Assembly (NCBI GenBank): GCA_025055755.1
Contig: JANWWF010000007.1
Location: 17,286-67,625 of the forward strand
Direction: 5' to 3'
Source of the DNA: Candidatus Kapaibacterium sp.
Lineage (GTDB): Bacteria; Bacteroidota; Ignavibacteria; Kapaibacteriales; NICIL-2
DNA: 50,340 nt
Shown: in pieces, positions 28,165-36,872 of the stretch
How the letters are laid out: each line of letters starts with the position of its first letter
Numbering within the stretch: the first letter of the stretch is position 1
Made by a program: the position numbers and the translations under genes
The notes under the pieces: generated by a model
Databases searched by the model: none
Seen by the model: only the letters and a program-made list of their open reading frames with translations
What the model was told of the DNA's origin: nothing

Positions 28165-28581
28165 TTAAAATTTTGAAGCGTGGTACGAGAACGAATCAAC
28201 ACGTCCTTTATCGTCGAATTTGATAACAACAGTCAGTGTCTTCTGCGTACGGAGCGTTGCCCCAGACTGGCTGGCAGTGCCCGCCAGAATCAAGAACAAG
28301 GCATTTTGACTTTCAGAATAGGTAACCTCCGTCGCAATGCGATCGTACACCCACGTTTCTCGCCCATCGGCGTCTTTTGTGACGATATTCGGCGAGCCTA
28401 ACACTTCCGCAACTTCTGCTCCGGACATGCCGCGACGAATCTCGCGTTGGACCTTGCCTACGGTCAAGTCCTCCCGACGCGACGCGCCGACATCTGCTCG
28501 GTGATCTGCGGCGCTTTTGCAGCCTTCTACTGTGGGAAATAGAGCAAGTAGCCCTGCTACAACAATTTGGACGAGCTTCAT
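28165..28581 (-). CDS. Lipoprotein with SmpA/BamE-like domain
   Basis: The 138-residue product has a signal ending PTVEGC, with a lipobox-like Cys at residue 21. The mature part holds VQREIRRGMSGAEVAEVLGS-PNIVTKDADGRETWVYD, the helix-helix-strand pattern of SmpA/OmlA (BamE-fold) lipoproteins. Such domains occur in outer-membrane assembly proteins and many others, so the exact role is open. The ATG at 28581 has GGAGG nine bases upstream. It follows the barrel gene by 29 bases. Confidence 0.8.
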   Translation of the reverse strand: MKLVQIVVAGLLALFPTVEGCKSAADHRADVGASRREDLTVGKVQREIRRGMSGAEVAEVLGSPNIVTKDADGRETWVYDRIATEVTYSESQNALFLILAGTASQSGATLRTQKTLTVVIKFDDKGRVDSFSYHASKF

Positions 28582-28610
28582 TGTCTGTACCTCCAAGAAA
28601 GTGTGATACA

Positions 28611-29411
28611 TCAAAATGCTGCTTGAATGCCAAGAGTGATTACATACAAATCCGTTCGTGAGGCACCTGTTACTGTCTCGATAGCACGACTGCCATCGCT
28701 TGCGAACTTCCAGAACGTATAATCGGAGAAATCGCCATATAGGTAGCGAATGCCCAAGTTCACGTAGTACGCTTGCCGTGACACGGGGATATTGAACACG
28801 TCGGCAAATTTGACGTTGATTCCCGCACCGATGGAGTATTGGAAAGGCACGTGCGAGCGAGAATCCTCTTGCTCTCCGCCAATATTCGACTTGAGCGAGT
28901 AGCTGGAACTAATCACGGTCAATCCTACTCCCGCTTCGACGTATGGCTGAACCCAACCAATATCAGGAGCAATGCGAGTAAAAACCGTGATCGGGATAAA
29001 CACAATATTAGTGCTCACGGTGTCATACACTGTGCGGGGAATACCTCCGATGATAAGAGGGGTTTGGTAGGTGCGCTCCTGTGAGCCGTAGAAGAGTATG
29101 TCCAGCATTGCACCGATGGCAAGGGGCACAGAACTTAGCTTGTAGCCACCGTTGAATCCAAATCCTAAGCCCCAGGAATTGTTGATGCTATCAAGGAATC
29201 GCTTGAAATTGCCGCGCGGCTGAGAGTAAGCAAAGTGCAAACTACCAAACCAGTTGAGAGGTTGCTGGCGGAGACGCTCGATTTCCTGCTGTTCATCGAA
29301 GGTGTCCCGTCCTGCTCCTGCGATTGGTACATCCTGGGTTTGCGCTTGGGCCCCATTACTTGCTCCCAGGGCAAGTAGAACTATCAGTAGCATCACAGAA
29401 TGCACCACCAT
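28611..29411 (-). CDS. Outer-membrane beta-barrel protein, unknown function
   Basis: The 266-residue protein has a signal peptide (MVVHSVMLLIVLLALGASNG, then AQAQ), a polar N-terminal stretch and alternating aromatic/polar strands such as WFGSLHFAYSQP, WGLGFGFNGGYKL and VQPYVEAGVGLTVI. It ends LYVITLGIQAAF, with the terminal Phe typical of BAM substrates. It is the first gene of a five-gene minus-strand operon with two lipoproteins and the two glycan enzymes. The ATG at 29411 has GGAG just upstream; 29393 is possible. Confidence 0.8.
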   Translation of the reverse strand: MVVHSVMLLIVLLALGASNGAQAQTQDVPIAGAGRDTFDEQQEIERLRQQPLNWFGSLHFAYSQPRGNFKRFLDSINNSWGLGFGFNGGYKLSSVPLAIGAMLDILFYGSQERTYQTPLIIGGIPRTVYDTVSTNIVFIPITVFTRIAPDIGWVQPYVEAGVGLTVISSSYSLKSNIGGEQEDSRSHVPFQYSIGAGINVKFADVFNIPVSRQAYYVNLGIRYLYGDFSDYTFWKFASDGSRAIETVTGASRTDLYVITLGIQAAF

Positions 29412-29424
29412 TGCTCCATCGAGA

Positions 29425-29455
29425 TTGTGAAACAATGAAATATGTACGATTTTTG
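29425..29455 (+). promoter_or_regulatory. Candidate promoter of aat
   Basis: TTG, 20 bases, then GATTTTTG lie in the 78-base divergent gap before aat. This fits the TTG-N19-21-TAnnTTTG form with one mismatch in the -7 box. The predicted start is about 25-30 bases before the aat ATG at 29490. Confidence 0.45.
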
Positions 29456-29489
29456 CTGTGAACTCTACCCTTCTCCACAACACGCACCA

Positions 29490-30095
29490 ATGACGGCATT
29501 ATACCACCTGATGCCGCAACCAAGCAGGTTGATTACCGCCGAGCAATTGCTCCAGGCATATCGGGTTGGTTTTTTCCCAATGGCAGAAACTGACCACATC
29601 GTGCTCTGGCATTCGCCCGATCCGCGGGCTATCATACCGCTCGACCATGTCCACATAGCTCGGTCAGTGCGTGTGCTGATTAAGAAGGGAGTGTTCACTG
29701 TGCGCAGAAACGGTGATTTTGAAAAAGTGATTCATGCCTGCGCCGACCGCCCCCACACGTGGATTTCCCGTGATTTGATTCGCCTTTACTGCACATTGCA
29801 TGAATGGGGATTTGCCCATTCGGTTGAAGCATGGCAGGACGGTCAGCTTGTCGGTGGTCTCTACGGTGTCGCGATTGGCGGCGCATTCTTCGGTGAATCT
29901 ATGTTCTCACGAGTGAGTAATGCGTCGAAAGTATGCTTTGCCCATCTTGTTGAGCATCTTCGTAACCGCGGCTTCATTCTGTTGGATTCGCAATACGCAA
30001 ATCCGTTTACGATTTCGCTCGGCGCAATCGAGATACCACGCCGTCAGTACTTGGTCAAACTTACAGAGGCACTTGCGCTCGAATGTACGTTCTAA
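29490..30095 (+). CDS. aat: Leucyl/phenylalanyl-tRNA-protein transferase
   Basis: Aat adds Leu or Phe to proteins with N-terminal Arg or Lys, marking them for ClpAP. The 201-residue protein has LLQAYRVGFFPMAE, WHSPDPRAIIPL, VEAWQDGQLVGGLYGVAIGG, FFGESMFSRVSNASKVCFAH and DSQYANPFTISLGAIEIPR, the full family pattern. The ATG at 29490 is used; the frame opens at 29442 and the ATG at 29511 is another option. The 3' end overlaps the PorE-like gene by 13 bases. Confidence 0.95.
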   Translation: MTALYHLMPQPSRLITAEQLLQAYRVGFFPMAETDHIVLWHSPDPRAIIPLDHVHIARSVRVLIKKGVFTVRRNGDFEKVIHACADRPHTWISRDLIRLYCTLHEWGFAHSVEAWQDGQLVGGLYGVAIGGAFFGESMFSRVSNASKVCFAHLVEHLRNRGFILLDSQYANPFTISLGAIEIPRRQYLVKLTEALALECTF

Positions 30096-31762
30096 TGCTT
30101 GCAATCGCTGTTGCATTCCTGGGAATTGGTTGCCGCGACATTGTGCTTCAGTCGGGACCTGCAGTGCGGCTGGTAGAGTGTCCGCCTCCGCCAGAGCCTC
30201 CCTGTACTTCATCGCGCTGGCAGGGTGAAGAACTTGATACGGCTACCCAACCGCCGTACCGCGACCAGCAGTACTGGTGGCATATCCGCCCCGTCCGCGG
30301 CGCTGCAACTGCTGCACAAGAGTACGCTGTTGCATTGGTAGAAGGAAACACTGCTCTGCTGACGCGGGGGAGCCTATCCCAGCAAGTGCTGATCACTGCA
30401 CGATTTGTGCACCCCGATAGCCTTGCCTGCTCTCCAGATTCTATTCTGCCAGAACGCACCCGGAGCATTGGGACGGTCACAACTAACGGGCAAATTCTGC
30501 TTGCCAGCTACATGCCAACTGGTAGCCGTCTTGTCCATGTCGGGCGCCTGATGGGAACGGTATTTCCTCCTCAGCGCATTCGCCTTGAACCGCTTATTCA
30601 CGAGCAGGGAAGCTGGATTGCACATCCAGCTCTTTCACCCGATGGCTCGTTCCTTGTCGTTACCGCTGACCGCCCAGGAGGATATGGCGGACTTGACCTG
30701 TGGTATAGCCGCCGTCGGGCAGATGGCTCTTGGGATACGCTCCGCAATCTTGGACCCCTTGTCAATACACCATGCGATGAGCTCTCGCCCTCAATTTGCC
30801 GTGATGGTACCCTGCTGTTTGCATCAAACGGGCATGCCACCGTAGGCGGTTACGACCTTTTTGCTGCGCGGCTGGATATGCAAGGCGGTACTATACGTGC
30901 GCGAGATGTTGAAAACCTACGTCCTCCTATCAATACTGCTGCCGACGAGCTCTTCCCTTACTCGCCGAGCACCCCTCGAGAGCTCCTCTACTGGAGCTCG
31001 AATCGCCGCGAAGAGAACTTCGACCTCTACGTTGCCGAGCGACGTGAACGCCCGAAAGCACCGCCACCTCCTGTGGTGGCAGAAGAGCCAGAAGAGCTTG
31101 AAACACCATGGGCACGGCTTCGAGGACAAGTGCGCACGCAAGACCGTCGTCCAATCGACAACGCTGACGTTAGTGTACGCGATGTTGAACGCAAGCGTAC
31201 AGTTGCCCAGACACGCACTGACTCGACAGGCACATTTGAAACACTTGTTCCCACAGAGCGAAATCTGGAAGTTATTGCCCAAAGTGAGCGTGGCTTTTAC
31301 GATGTCCAACGCATCCGCATTCCTCGCACTGACACTGTGTTTACACTCGCACAAGAATTGACAATACCTGACGTACTCACACTGCGCATCAACTTTCCCC
31401 ACGACCAAGCCCGAATCCCCTATGAATTTGTGTTGGATTCCAACGGTATGCAGACTGATCGCCGTTGGACAGAAGAACTTGACCGCGTAGCTGCCAACAT
31501 CAAGCAGTATCAACACCAAATCAAGCGTGTCGTGTTGGTTGGTCATACCGACCCCAACGGAACCGATGCATACAACTTACAGCTTGGTCAGCGACGGGTA
31601 GAGTTCGTCATTGAAGAGCTAGTCAAGCGTGGTGTTCCTCCTGCTCTCCTGGAAGGCATCTCGGCTGGCGAACGAAACCTTTTGCCACGCCGACCAGGAG
31701 AACCAGTAGAGGTGTACTATCGTCGCAATCGTCGCGTCGAATTGTCAAAGGTGCTCCAGTAG
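30083..31762 (+). CDS. OmpA-family lipoprotein with PD40 beta-propeller and carboxypeptidase-regulatory-like domain (PorE-like)
   Basis: The 559-residue protein has a lipobox (LMLAIAVAFLGIGC, Cys 17) and PD40/WD40-like propeller repeats at about 175-325 (ALSPDGSFLVVTADRPGGYG, GLDLWYS, GGYDLFAARL). A Pro-rich linker leads to a carboxypeptidase regulatory-like domain at about 345-420 (LRGQVRTQDRRPIDNADVSV, DSTGTFET). The C-terminal OmpA domain at about 435-559 has VVLVGHTDPNGTDAYNLQLG and QRRVEFVIEEL with the peptidoglycan-binding Asp and Arg. This domain order matches PorE of the T9SS, except that the N-terminal TPR repeats of PorE are missing. It probably links the outer membrane to peptidoglycan. 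The start at 30083 is used; the ATG at 30095 overlaps the aat stop. Confidence 0.88.
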   Translation: MYVLMLAIAVAFLGIGCRDIVLQSGPAVRLVECPPPPEPPCTSSRWQGEELDTATQPPYRDQQYWWHIRPVRGAATAAQEYAVALVEGNTALLTRGSLSQQVLITARFVHPDSLACSPDSILPERTRSIGTVTTNGQILLASYMPTGSRLVHVGRLMGTVFPPQRIRLEPLIHEQGSWIAHPALSPDGSFLVVTADRPGGYGGLDLWYSRRRADGSWDTLRNLGPLVNTPCDELSPSICRDGTLLFASNGHATVGGYDLFAARLDMQGGTIRARDVENLRPPINTAADELFPYSPSTPRELLYWSSNRREENFDLYVAERRERPKAPPPPVVAEEPEELETPWARLRGQVRTQDRRPIDNADVSVRDVERKRTVAQTRTDSTGTFETLVPTERNLEVIAQSERGFYDVQRIRIPRTDTVFTLAQELTIPDVLTLRINFPHDQARIPYEFVLDSNGMQTDRRWTEELDRVAANIKQYQHQIKRVVLVGHTDPNGTDAYNLQLGQRRVEFVIEELVKRGVPPALLEGISAGERNLLPRRPGEPVEVYYRRNRRVELSKVLQ

Positions 31763-31763
31763 C

Positions 31764-32735
31764 ATGCTGCAGACGGCTGTTTCTACCGTTTCCCTGGCTG
31801 TTTGGGCTTTGCTGCTTCGCTCGATCGCGGGAGCGCAAACGCATGGAGTGCCCGAAGACAGTATCGTCGGAAGGGACTTTCTCCAGTATGTTTCGACCGG
31901 ATGGTTCCCGATTCCATACACTGCCACTGGCTACTATGTTGGCTCTACGATCAACATTTACCAGCACAGCAGCGCTCAAAACCTTCGCACTGCGGGGACC
32001 GTGCCAATTGTCGGAACCTGGAGTGCAGCTAATCCCTTTCGCCGGGGAGAAAACGACATCAAAAAATCGTGGTCGAATGATGACGCCGACGATGATTTCC
32101 CCCCGCTGGGATATAGTGTTCCCCTGATACTTCGGGTCCAGCAAAATATTCCCTTTCTGCGGTGCATTATCCGCCTTGATGCGATGTATGAAATGTCGCG
32201 GGATCGGCTCTTCAGCCTGGATACAAGTCGGCAATACCTTTCGCTTTCGGGCCAACCAACACGATTTCGCGAAGTCAGCGTGCTATTCAACAACGAGCAT
32301 TTCCTTGGAGCACGGCTGGGAGTGACTATCCCTGTCTATGGTGCGTTTGTCACTAGCGAACCAATACGCCTCGACACGCTGCGCTCGATAAGCATTGACC
32401 GCCTCGCTTCATTTTACTACTTCGGAGCAAGCATTCACGGAGCGGTGCTCGTTCTCAGCGAAGCAACGCAGTATGTGCAAATTGCTGATGCAAAATCCTC
32501 TCTCCGCTATGCGAACGGACAAGACACAGTCACGCTCATGCAGAAGGCACGCTTGTCCACTGCGCAGCCACTGCGCCTTTATGCCGATGTCGCAGCAGGA
32601 TGGCAGGCAACCTTTGGTGTCTTCTCATTTGCGGTCGAAGCGTATGTTGCATTTCCCCTACGAAGTGTTCTCACCGATGCACGCTGGATGCTGACCCGCT
32701 TCGGCATTCGTACTGCAATTGGGTGGGAACGGTGA
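31764..32735 (+). CDS. Exported outer-membrane-type protein, unknown function
   Basis: The 323-residue protein has a signal peptide (MLQTAVSTVSLAVWALLLRS, then IAGAQ) and alternating strands such as FIRCIIRLDAMYEM-like segments and LRLYADVAAGWQATFGVFSF, suggesting a barrel or beta-rich outer-membrane protein. I do not recognise the family. It starts one base after the PorE-like stop, so it is very likely co-expressed and may work with that lipoprotein. The last 16 residues are encoded upstream of the glycosyltransferase start. Confidence 0.7.
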   Translation: MLQTAVSTVSLAVWALLLRSIAGAQTHGVPEDSIVGRDFLQYVSTGWFPIPYTATGYYVGSTINIYQHSSAQNLRTAGTVPIVGTWSAANPFRRGENDIKKSWSNDDADDDFPPLGYSVPLILRVQQNIPFLRCIIRLDAMYEMSRDRLFSLDTSRQYLSLSGQPTRFREVSVLFNNEHFLGARLGVTIPVYGAFVTSEPIRLDTLRSISIDRLASFYYFGASIHGAVLVLSEATQYVQIADAKSSLRYANGQDTVTLMQKARLSTAQPLRLYADVAAGWQATFGVFSFAVEAYVAFPLRSVLTDARWMLTRFGIRTAIGWER

Positions 32736-32769
32736 GATTTGTTCCCTAATCACTGGTAGGAACACGCTA

Positions 32770-33723
32770 ATGGCAGCACAGCCTCAATATGCCTCTGTCG
32801 GTATCAGCGTGGTTGTTCCCTTTTTGGACGAGCGCCAATCGCTCGAGGAGCTCATTGCGCGCCTTGTACCGGTAGTTGAGTCGCTGGCAGGAGACACATA
32901 TGAGCTCATCTTTGTTGATGACGGATCGCGCGATGGTTCATTCGAGATTGTCCGTCGTGCTCACGCACTCAACCAGCGGATACGAGGTATTCGCTTTCGT
33001 CGCAACTACGGGAAGTCTGCAGCACTGGCAGTAGGATTCGATTATGCACGCTACGGCATTGTTGTTACGCTCGATGCCGATCTTCAGGACGACCCCGCAG
33101 AGATACCAAAACTGATCGCCAAACTGGAAGAAGGCTATGACGTTGTTTCTGGTTGGAAACAGGTGCGCCACGACCCTTTGGAAAAGACCCTTCCCTCCAA
33201 GCTTTTCAACGCTGTTGTCTCGCTGGTAAGTGGCATTCGTCTCCATGACTTCAATTGCGGGCTAAAAGCCTACCGCCGCGAAGTGGTCAAGACCATCACG
33301 CTCTACGGCGAGATGCACCGCTACATTCCTGCACTTGCCCACTGGGAAGGGTTTCGTGTCACAGAGCTCCCGGTGCGCCACCATCCCCGGAAATATGGGC
33401 ACTCGAAGTTCGGTGCAAGTCGGTACGTCAAAGGCTTCCTTGACCTTCTCACCGTTATACTGACCACGCGATATCTGAAGCGTCCACTTCACTTATTCGG
33501 AACGGTAGGGACGCTCCTCCTTGTCGCAGGATTCGGCATCGCAGCAGCCCTCACAATAGAGTGGGCACTGGGAGGAACATACTTAAGTAACCGCCCTCTT
33601 TTGCTCATGGCAGTTGCATTCATTATCGTGGGAATGCAATTGATTTCAATCGGCCTTGTAGGCGAGCTAATCGTCCGCCAATCCGAGAGTACGCGCGAGT
33701 ACCACATTCGCGAGTGGCTTTAG
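32770..33723 (+). CDS. Glycosyltransferase family 2, polyprenyl-phosphate sugar transferase type
   Basis: The 317-residue enzyme has the GT-A fold marks SVVVPFLDERQSLEEL, IFVDDGSRDGSFEIV and TLDADLQDDPAEIPKL. DFNCGLKAYRREVVK follows, as in dolichol/undecaprenyl-phosphate mannose or ArnC-like transferases, then two C-terminal membrane segments at about 235-260 and 268-292. Such enzymes load a sugar onto a lipid phosphate at the inner face of the membrane. The ATG at 32770 (MAAQPQYASVG) is chosen because the family fold starts here; the frame opens at 32719. Acceptor and sugar are unknown. Confidence 0.9.
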   Translation: MAAQPQYASVGISVVVPFLDERQSLEELIARLVPVVESLAGDTYELIFVDDGSRDGSFEIVRRAHALNQRIRGIRFRRNYGKSAALAVGFDYARYGIVVTLDADLQDDPAEIPKLIAKLEEGYDVVSGWKQVRHDPLEKTLPSKLFNAVVSLVSGIRLHDFNCGLKAYRREVVKTITLYGEMHRYIPALAHWEGFRVTELPVRHHPRKYGHSKFGASRYVKGFLDLLTVILTTRYLKRPLHLFGTVGTLLLVAGFGIAAALTIEWALGGTYLSNRPLLLMAVAFIIVGMQLISIGLVGELIVRQSESTREYHIREWL

Positions 33724-33786
33724 CCATAGAACGCGGAAAGAAGACGGTCGTATATTCGCCCGCAGTTGTCATGAATTGCCGAACAA

Positions 33787-34545
33787 ATGTATCCACTGGT
33801 AGCTATCCTTTTCATTGCCTCGGTCCTGAGTGCCAGCGGGCAGATACATCGAACCACCGCAACACTGGGATACACTGCAACGTTTTTAGTCAATAGCCCT
33901 GCAACTCGCCTAATATTCACCACTGCTGAACAAGACACTGGGAGCTTGTACGTCACCGGCTCGCGTTTTGTAGGCGCTCAATCGGGAATTTCGTTCCGCT
34001 ACACTCAAGCCCTTGACCAGGCAGAGCGATGGTTTTTGCCCGTAGGAATCGAGGCGATTTTCTTCCGCGGTAAACAACGGCTGGAAAATGCTCTCTACAT
34101 TGGCCGTGGACAAGTCCTGGCAGACATGTTCACTGCGACTGCAGGGCTCCACTATCGCTATGCCGATTTGCCCCTGGCACAAGCATTTCTCTACGCGGGA
34201 ATTGAGCCACGGATTTCTCTGGTGACCGGACCGCAGATCGTGTACACAGTCAGCGAAAAAGCAAACAACCAAGTGATCGCGGAATTTTCCTTCGACACTA
34301 CGCTCAAGCCCACCGTAGTTCGATTAGGCGGAGCGCTTCGTCTAGGCGCCCAAGGGGTACTTGAGGACAAGCTGCTTATCAACGTCAACGTTGCATGGGG
34401 AATTTTCAACTTGGTTGGGCGCGACAGTCGCACTACTCATCCCCAGCGCCGAGGGAACCTTTTGACTCCAACGCGGATTTTCGAAACGAAAGAGCCTCTG
34501 GAGCAATTTATCCAGTTTTCTCTGTGGCTACAGTATCCTCTTTGA
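33787..34545 (+). CDS. Exported beta-barrel-like protein, unknown function
   Basis: The 252-residue protein has a signal peptide (MYPLVAILFIASVLSASG, then QIHRTT), and alternating strands such as TATLGYTATFLVNS, TAGLHYRYADLPLAQAFLYA and VVRLGGALRLGAQGVLEDKL. It ends FIQFSLWLQYPL. The pattern fits an outer-membrane barrel of the OmpW/PorT-like size, but no family is recognised. It lies 63 bases after the glycosyltransferase gene. Confidence 0.7.
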   Translation: MYPLVAILFIASVLSASGQIHRTTATLGYTATFLVNSPATRLIFTTAEQDTGSLYVTGSRFVGAQSGISFRYTQALDQAERWFLPVGIEAIFFRGKQRLENALYIGRGQVLADMFTATAGLHYRYADLPLAQAFLYAGIEPRISLVTGPQIVYTVSEKANNQVIAEFSFDTTLKPTVVRLGGALRLGAQGVLEDKLLINVNVAWGIFNLVGRDSRTTHPQRRGNLLTPTRIFETKEPLEQFIQFSLWLQYPL

Positions 34546-34617
34546 CTAATGCGCCACACGGATATCACTGCTCGATTATAGCCAAACCATTGTCCGAACT
34601 ACACCAGCACGTATGCC

Positions 34618-35973
34618 ATGGAGGTTGTTATCGTTGGCGGTGGATTAGTCGGAACGCTGCTGGCGATTCTTTTAGGGCGACGGGGATACCGCATACGCCT
34701 ATTTGAGCGACGTCCCGACATGCGGACACATGGATATACAGGCGGCCGCTCGATCAATCTTGCCCTCAGCGACCGTGGCATTCGCGCCTTGGAGCGAGCC
34801 GGTATTGCTGACCGGATTCTCCCTCTGACCATTCCCATGAAAGGACGCATGATTCACCACCAAGACAGCTCGCTCGACTTTCAGCCGTATGGCATTGAAG
34901 GACAAGTTATCCGCTCACTGTCGCGAGCGCGGCTCAACCTGGCGCTCCTTGAGGCAGCCGACGATCTCGATACGGTGCAGATGGAGTTCGAGTGGCGCTG
35001 CGTTCACGTGGAGCCCGAAGTACCTGCTGCAACATTTGTCCACGTGCGAACAGGAGAGCAACAACGCGTCGCAGGCGATGTGCTTATCGGGGCTGACGGT
35101 GCATATTCTGCAGTGCGTGAGGTTCTTCGCACCCGTGATCGGTACAACTACTGCCAGGAATACCTCGACTACGGCTACAAGGAGCTTTCCATCCCTGCTG
35201 GTCCTGACGGTAGTTTCCTGATGGAGCCGAATGCACTTCACATCTGGCCGCGGCACAACTTTATGATGATTGCTCTGCCCAATACGGAAGGAACATTCAC
35301 ATGCACACTGTTTCTCCCCTATGAAGGGGAGGTGTCATTTGCTCAGCTGTACAGTCGTGATCGTGTCCACGAGTTTTTTGCGCACTATTTTCCCGATGCA
35401 GTACCACTTATGCCAACGCTTCTGGAGGACTTTGAGCATAATCCTACGGCGTCATTAGTAACAATCCGATGCTTCCCCTGGGTGGTGGGACGAACGGCTC
35501 TAATCGGTGATGCTGCTCACGCGATTGTGCCATTCTATGGGCAAGGGATGAATGCTGGTTTCGAGGACTGCCGCATTCTCGACGAGTTGCTCGACCGCTA
35601 CCATGACGATTGGGATGCAGCACTGCAGGAATACCAGCGCCTCCGCAAGCCAGCTGGCGACGCCGTTGCCCAGTTGGCACTCGACAATTTCGTGGAAATG
35701 CGGGACAAAGTAGCCGATCCCCAGTTCCTCTTGCGAAAGAAAATCGAAGTGCTCCTTTTCGAGCATTTCCCTGAGCTTTATACGCCGCTTTACACGCTGG
35801 TAACCTTCTCTCCGGATGTTTCCTACGACCAAGCCTACCGGCAAGGTCAAGCCAACGAGCGCATCATCGCGGAAATTATGAAGCTGCCGAACATCGAAGA
35901 ACGATGGGACGATCCCGCTCTGCTGCCGGAGTATCGCCACATTCTGGAACGCTTCCATGACCACGCATCTTGA
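34618..35973 (+). CDS. kmo: Kynurenine 3-monooxygenase
   Basis: The flavoenzyme hydroxylates L-kynurenine using NADPH and O2. The 451-residue protein has the FAD dinucleotide motif VVIVGGGLVGTLLAILLGRR at residues 3-22 and the kynurenine-type GGRSINLALSDRGIRAL. The DG motif is LIGADGAYSAVR, and the GD motif region is TALIGDAAHAIVPFYGQGMN-AGFEDC. The C-terminal part has the hydrophobic segment expected in the family (FPELYTPLYTLVTFSPDVSY). Its stop overlaps nadC by 17 bases, so the pair feeds quinolinate to NAD. Kynureninase and 3-hydroxyanthranilate dioxygenase genes are not in the window. Confidence 0.93.
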   Translation: MEVVIVGGGLVGTLLAILLGRRGYRIRLFERRPDMRTHGYTGGRSINLALSDRGIRALERAGIADRILPLTIPMKGRMIHHQDSSLDFQPYGIEGQVIRSLSRARLNLALLEAADDLDTVQMEFEWRCVHVEPEVPAATFVHVRTGEQQRVAGDVLIGADGAYSAVREVLRTRDRYNYCQEYLDYGYKELSIPAGPDGSFLMEPNALHIWPRHNFMMIALPNTEGTFTCTLFLPYEGEVSFAQLYSRDRVHEFFAHYFPDAVPLMPTLLEDFEHNPTASLVTIRCFPWVVGRTALIGDAAHAIVPFYGQGMNAGFEDCRILDELLDRYHDDWDAALQEYQRLRKPAGDAVAQLALDNFVEMRDKVADPQFLLRKKIEVLLFEHFPELYTPLYTLVTFSPDVSYDQAYRQGQANERIIAEIMKLPNIEERWDDPALLPEYRHILERFHDHAS

Positions 35974-36829
35974 CCCCTTACTCCACGACGCCTCTGTACT
36001 GCGACTGGTCCAAATTGCTGTAAGCGAAGACCTCGGCAGTGGAGACGTCACCAGTGAAGCGATCATCGAGCCATCGTGGATGGCACGAGCGACACTGGTC
36101 GCCAAGCAAGCAGGCGTCATCTGCGGGCTACCAGTGGCAGCATTGGTTTTCCGCACCGTTGATCCTGACGTTGCGTGGGAGCCCCTTGTGGAGGAAGGTG
36201 CACAGGTAGAGGGGCACACGCCCATTGCGTACGTCTATGGCGCTGCTCGTTCCTTGTTGGCAGCAGAGCGCACAGCACTGAACTTTCTTCAGCGAATGAG
36301 TGGAGTGGCAACTCTTACGCGCCAATATGTGGAAGCAGTTGCTGGCACTACTGCCCGCATTCTCGACACTCGCAAAACCATTCCCGCATGGCGACTGCTC
36401 GACAAGTACGCATGCCGGATCGGTGGTGCCCACAACCACCGCATTGGTCTATTCGACATGGTGCTTATCAAGGACAATCACATTGCTGCAGCGGGCAGCA
36501 TCGAAGCTGCAATCGAGGCTGTCCGCCCTTTGTGGGAAGAAGGCACAGTTCGCATTGAGATCGAGGTGCAATCAACCGAGCAGCTCAAGCGTGCTCTTGC
36601 CGTCGGCAACTTCCATCGGATAATGCTCGACAATTTCCCGCTTGACCTGCTTCGACAGGCAGTCGAAATGGTTGCTGGTCGCTATGAAACGGAAGCTTCC
36701 GGCGGCGTTACACTGGCAACAGTTCGCGCAATTGCGGAAACAGGAGTTGATTTCATTTCGGTCGGCGCACTTACACACTCAGCCCCTGCTCTCGACATCT
36801 CGATGGATATTGCAATTGCTCGACGCTAA
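35957..36829 (+). CDS. nadC: Nicotinate-nucleotide pyrophosphorylase (carboxylating)
   Basis: NadC joins quinolinate with PRPP to give nicotinate mononucleotide and CO2. The 290-residue protein has SEDLGSGDVTSEAII near the start, ERTALNFLQRMSGVATLT, the hallmark DTRKTIPAWRLLDKYACRIG followed by GAHNHRIGLFDMVLIKDNH, and the C-terminal EASGGVTLATVRAIAETGVD. Full length. Translation overlaps the kmo end, indicating that quinolinate comes at least in part from tryptophan degradation. Confidence 0.96.
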   Translation: MTTHLDPLLHDASVLRLVQIAVSEDLGSGDVTSEAIIEPSWMARATLVAKQAGVICGLPVAALVFRTVDPDVAWEPLVEEGAQVEGHTPIAYVYGAARSLLAAERTALNFLQRMSGVATLTRQYVEAVAGTTARILDTRKTIPAWRLLDKYACRIGGAHNHRIGLFDMVLIKDNHIAAAGSIEAAIEAVRPLWEEGTVRIEIEVQSTEQLKRALAVGNFHRIMLDNFPLDLLRQAVEMVAGRYETEASGGVTLATVRAIAETGVDFISVGALTHSAPALDISMDIAIARR

Positions 36830-36844
36830 ACATGCAATGCATGT
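36830..36844. repeat. Short palindrome between nadC and the next gene
   Basis: ACATGC-AAT-GCATGT follows directly after the nadC stop. With 6-base arms and no U run it is too weak for a convincing terminator. Confidence 0.35.
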
Positions 36845-36872
36845 GACCTGTTGCACAACATGGAGATTCGCT

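Noticed and set aside
30917-31546. 209-codon minus-strand open frame opposite the OmpA-family lipoprotein
   Set aside because: It is the complement of the OmpA and regulatory-like domains, which are clearly coding on the plus strand.
33724-33786. TATATTCG as a -7 box before the gene at 33787
   Set aside because: It deviates from TAnnTTTG and no TTG lies 19-21 bases upstream; the same octamer at 1542 lies inside a palindrome.
35500-36225. 241-codon minus-strand open frame opposite kmo and nadC
   Set aside because: It crosses two overlapping genes that are both certain; no family pattern is seen.
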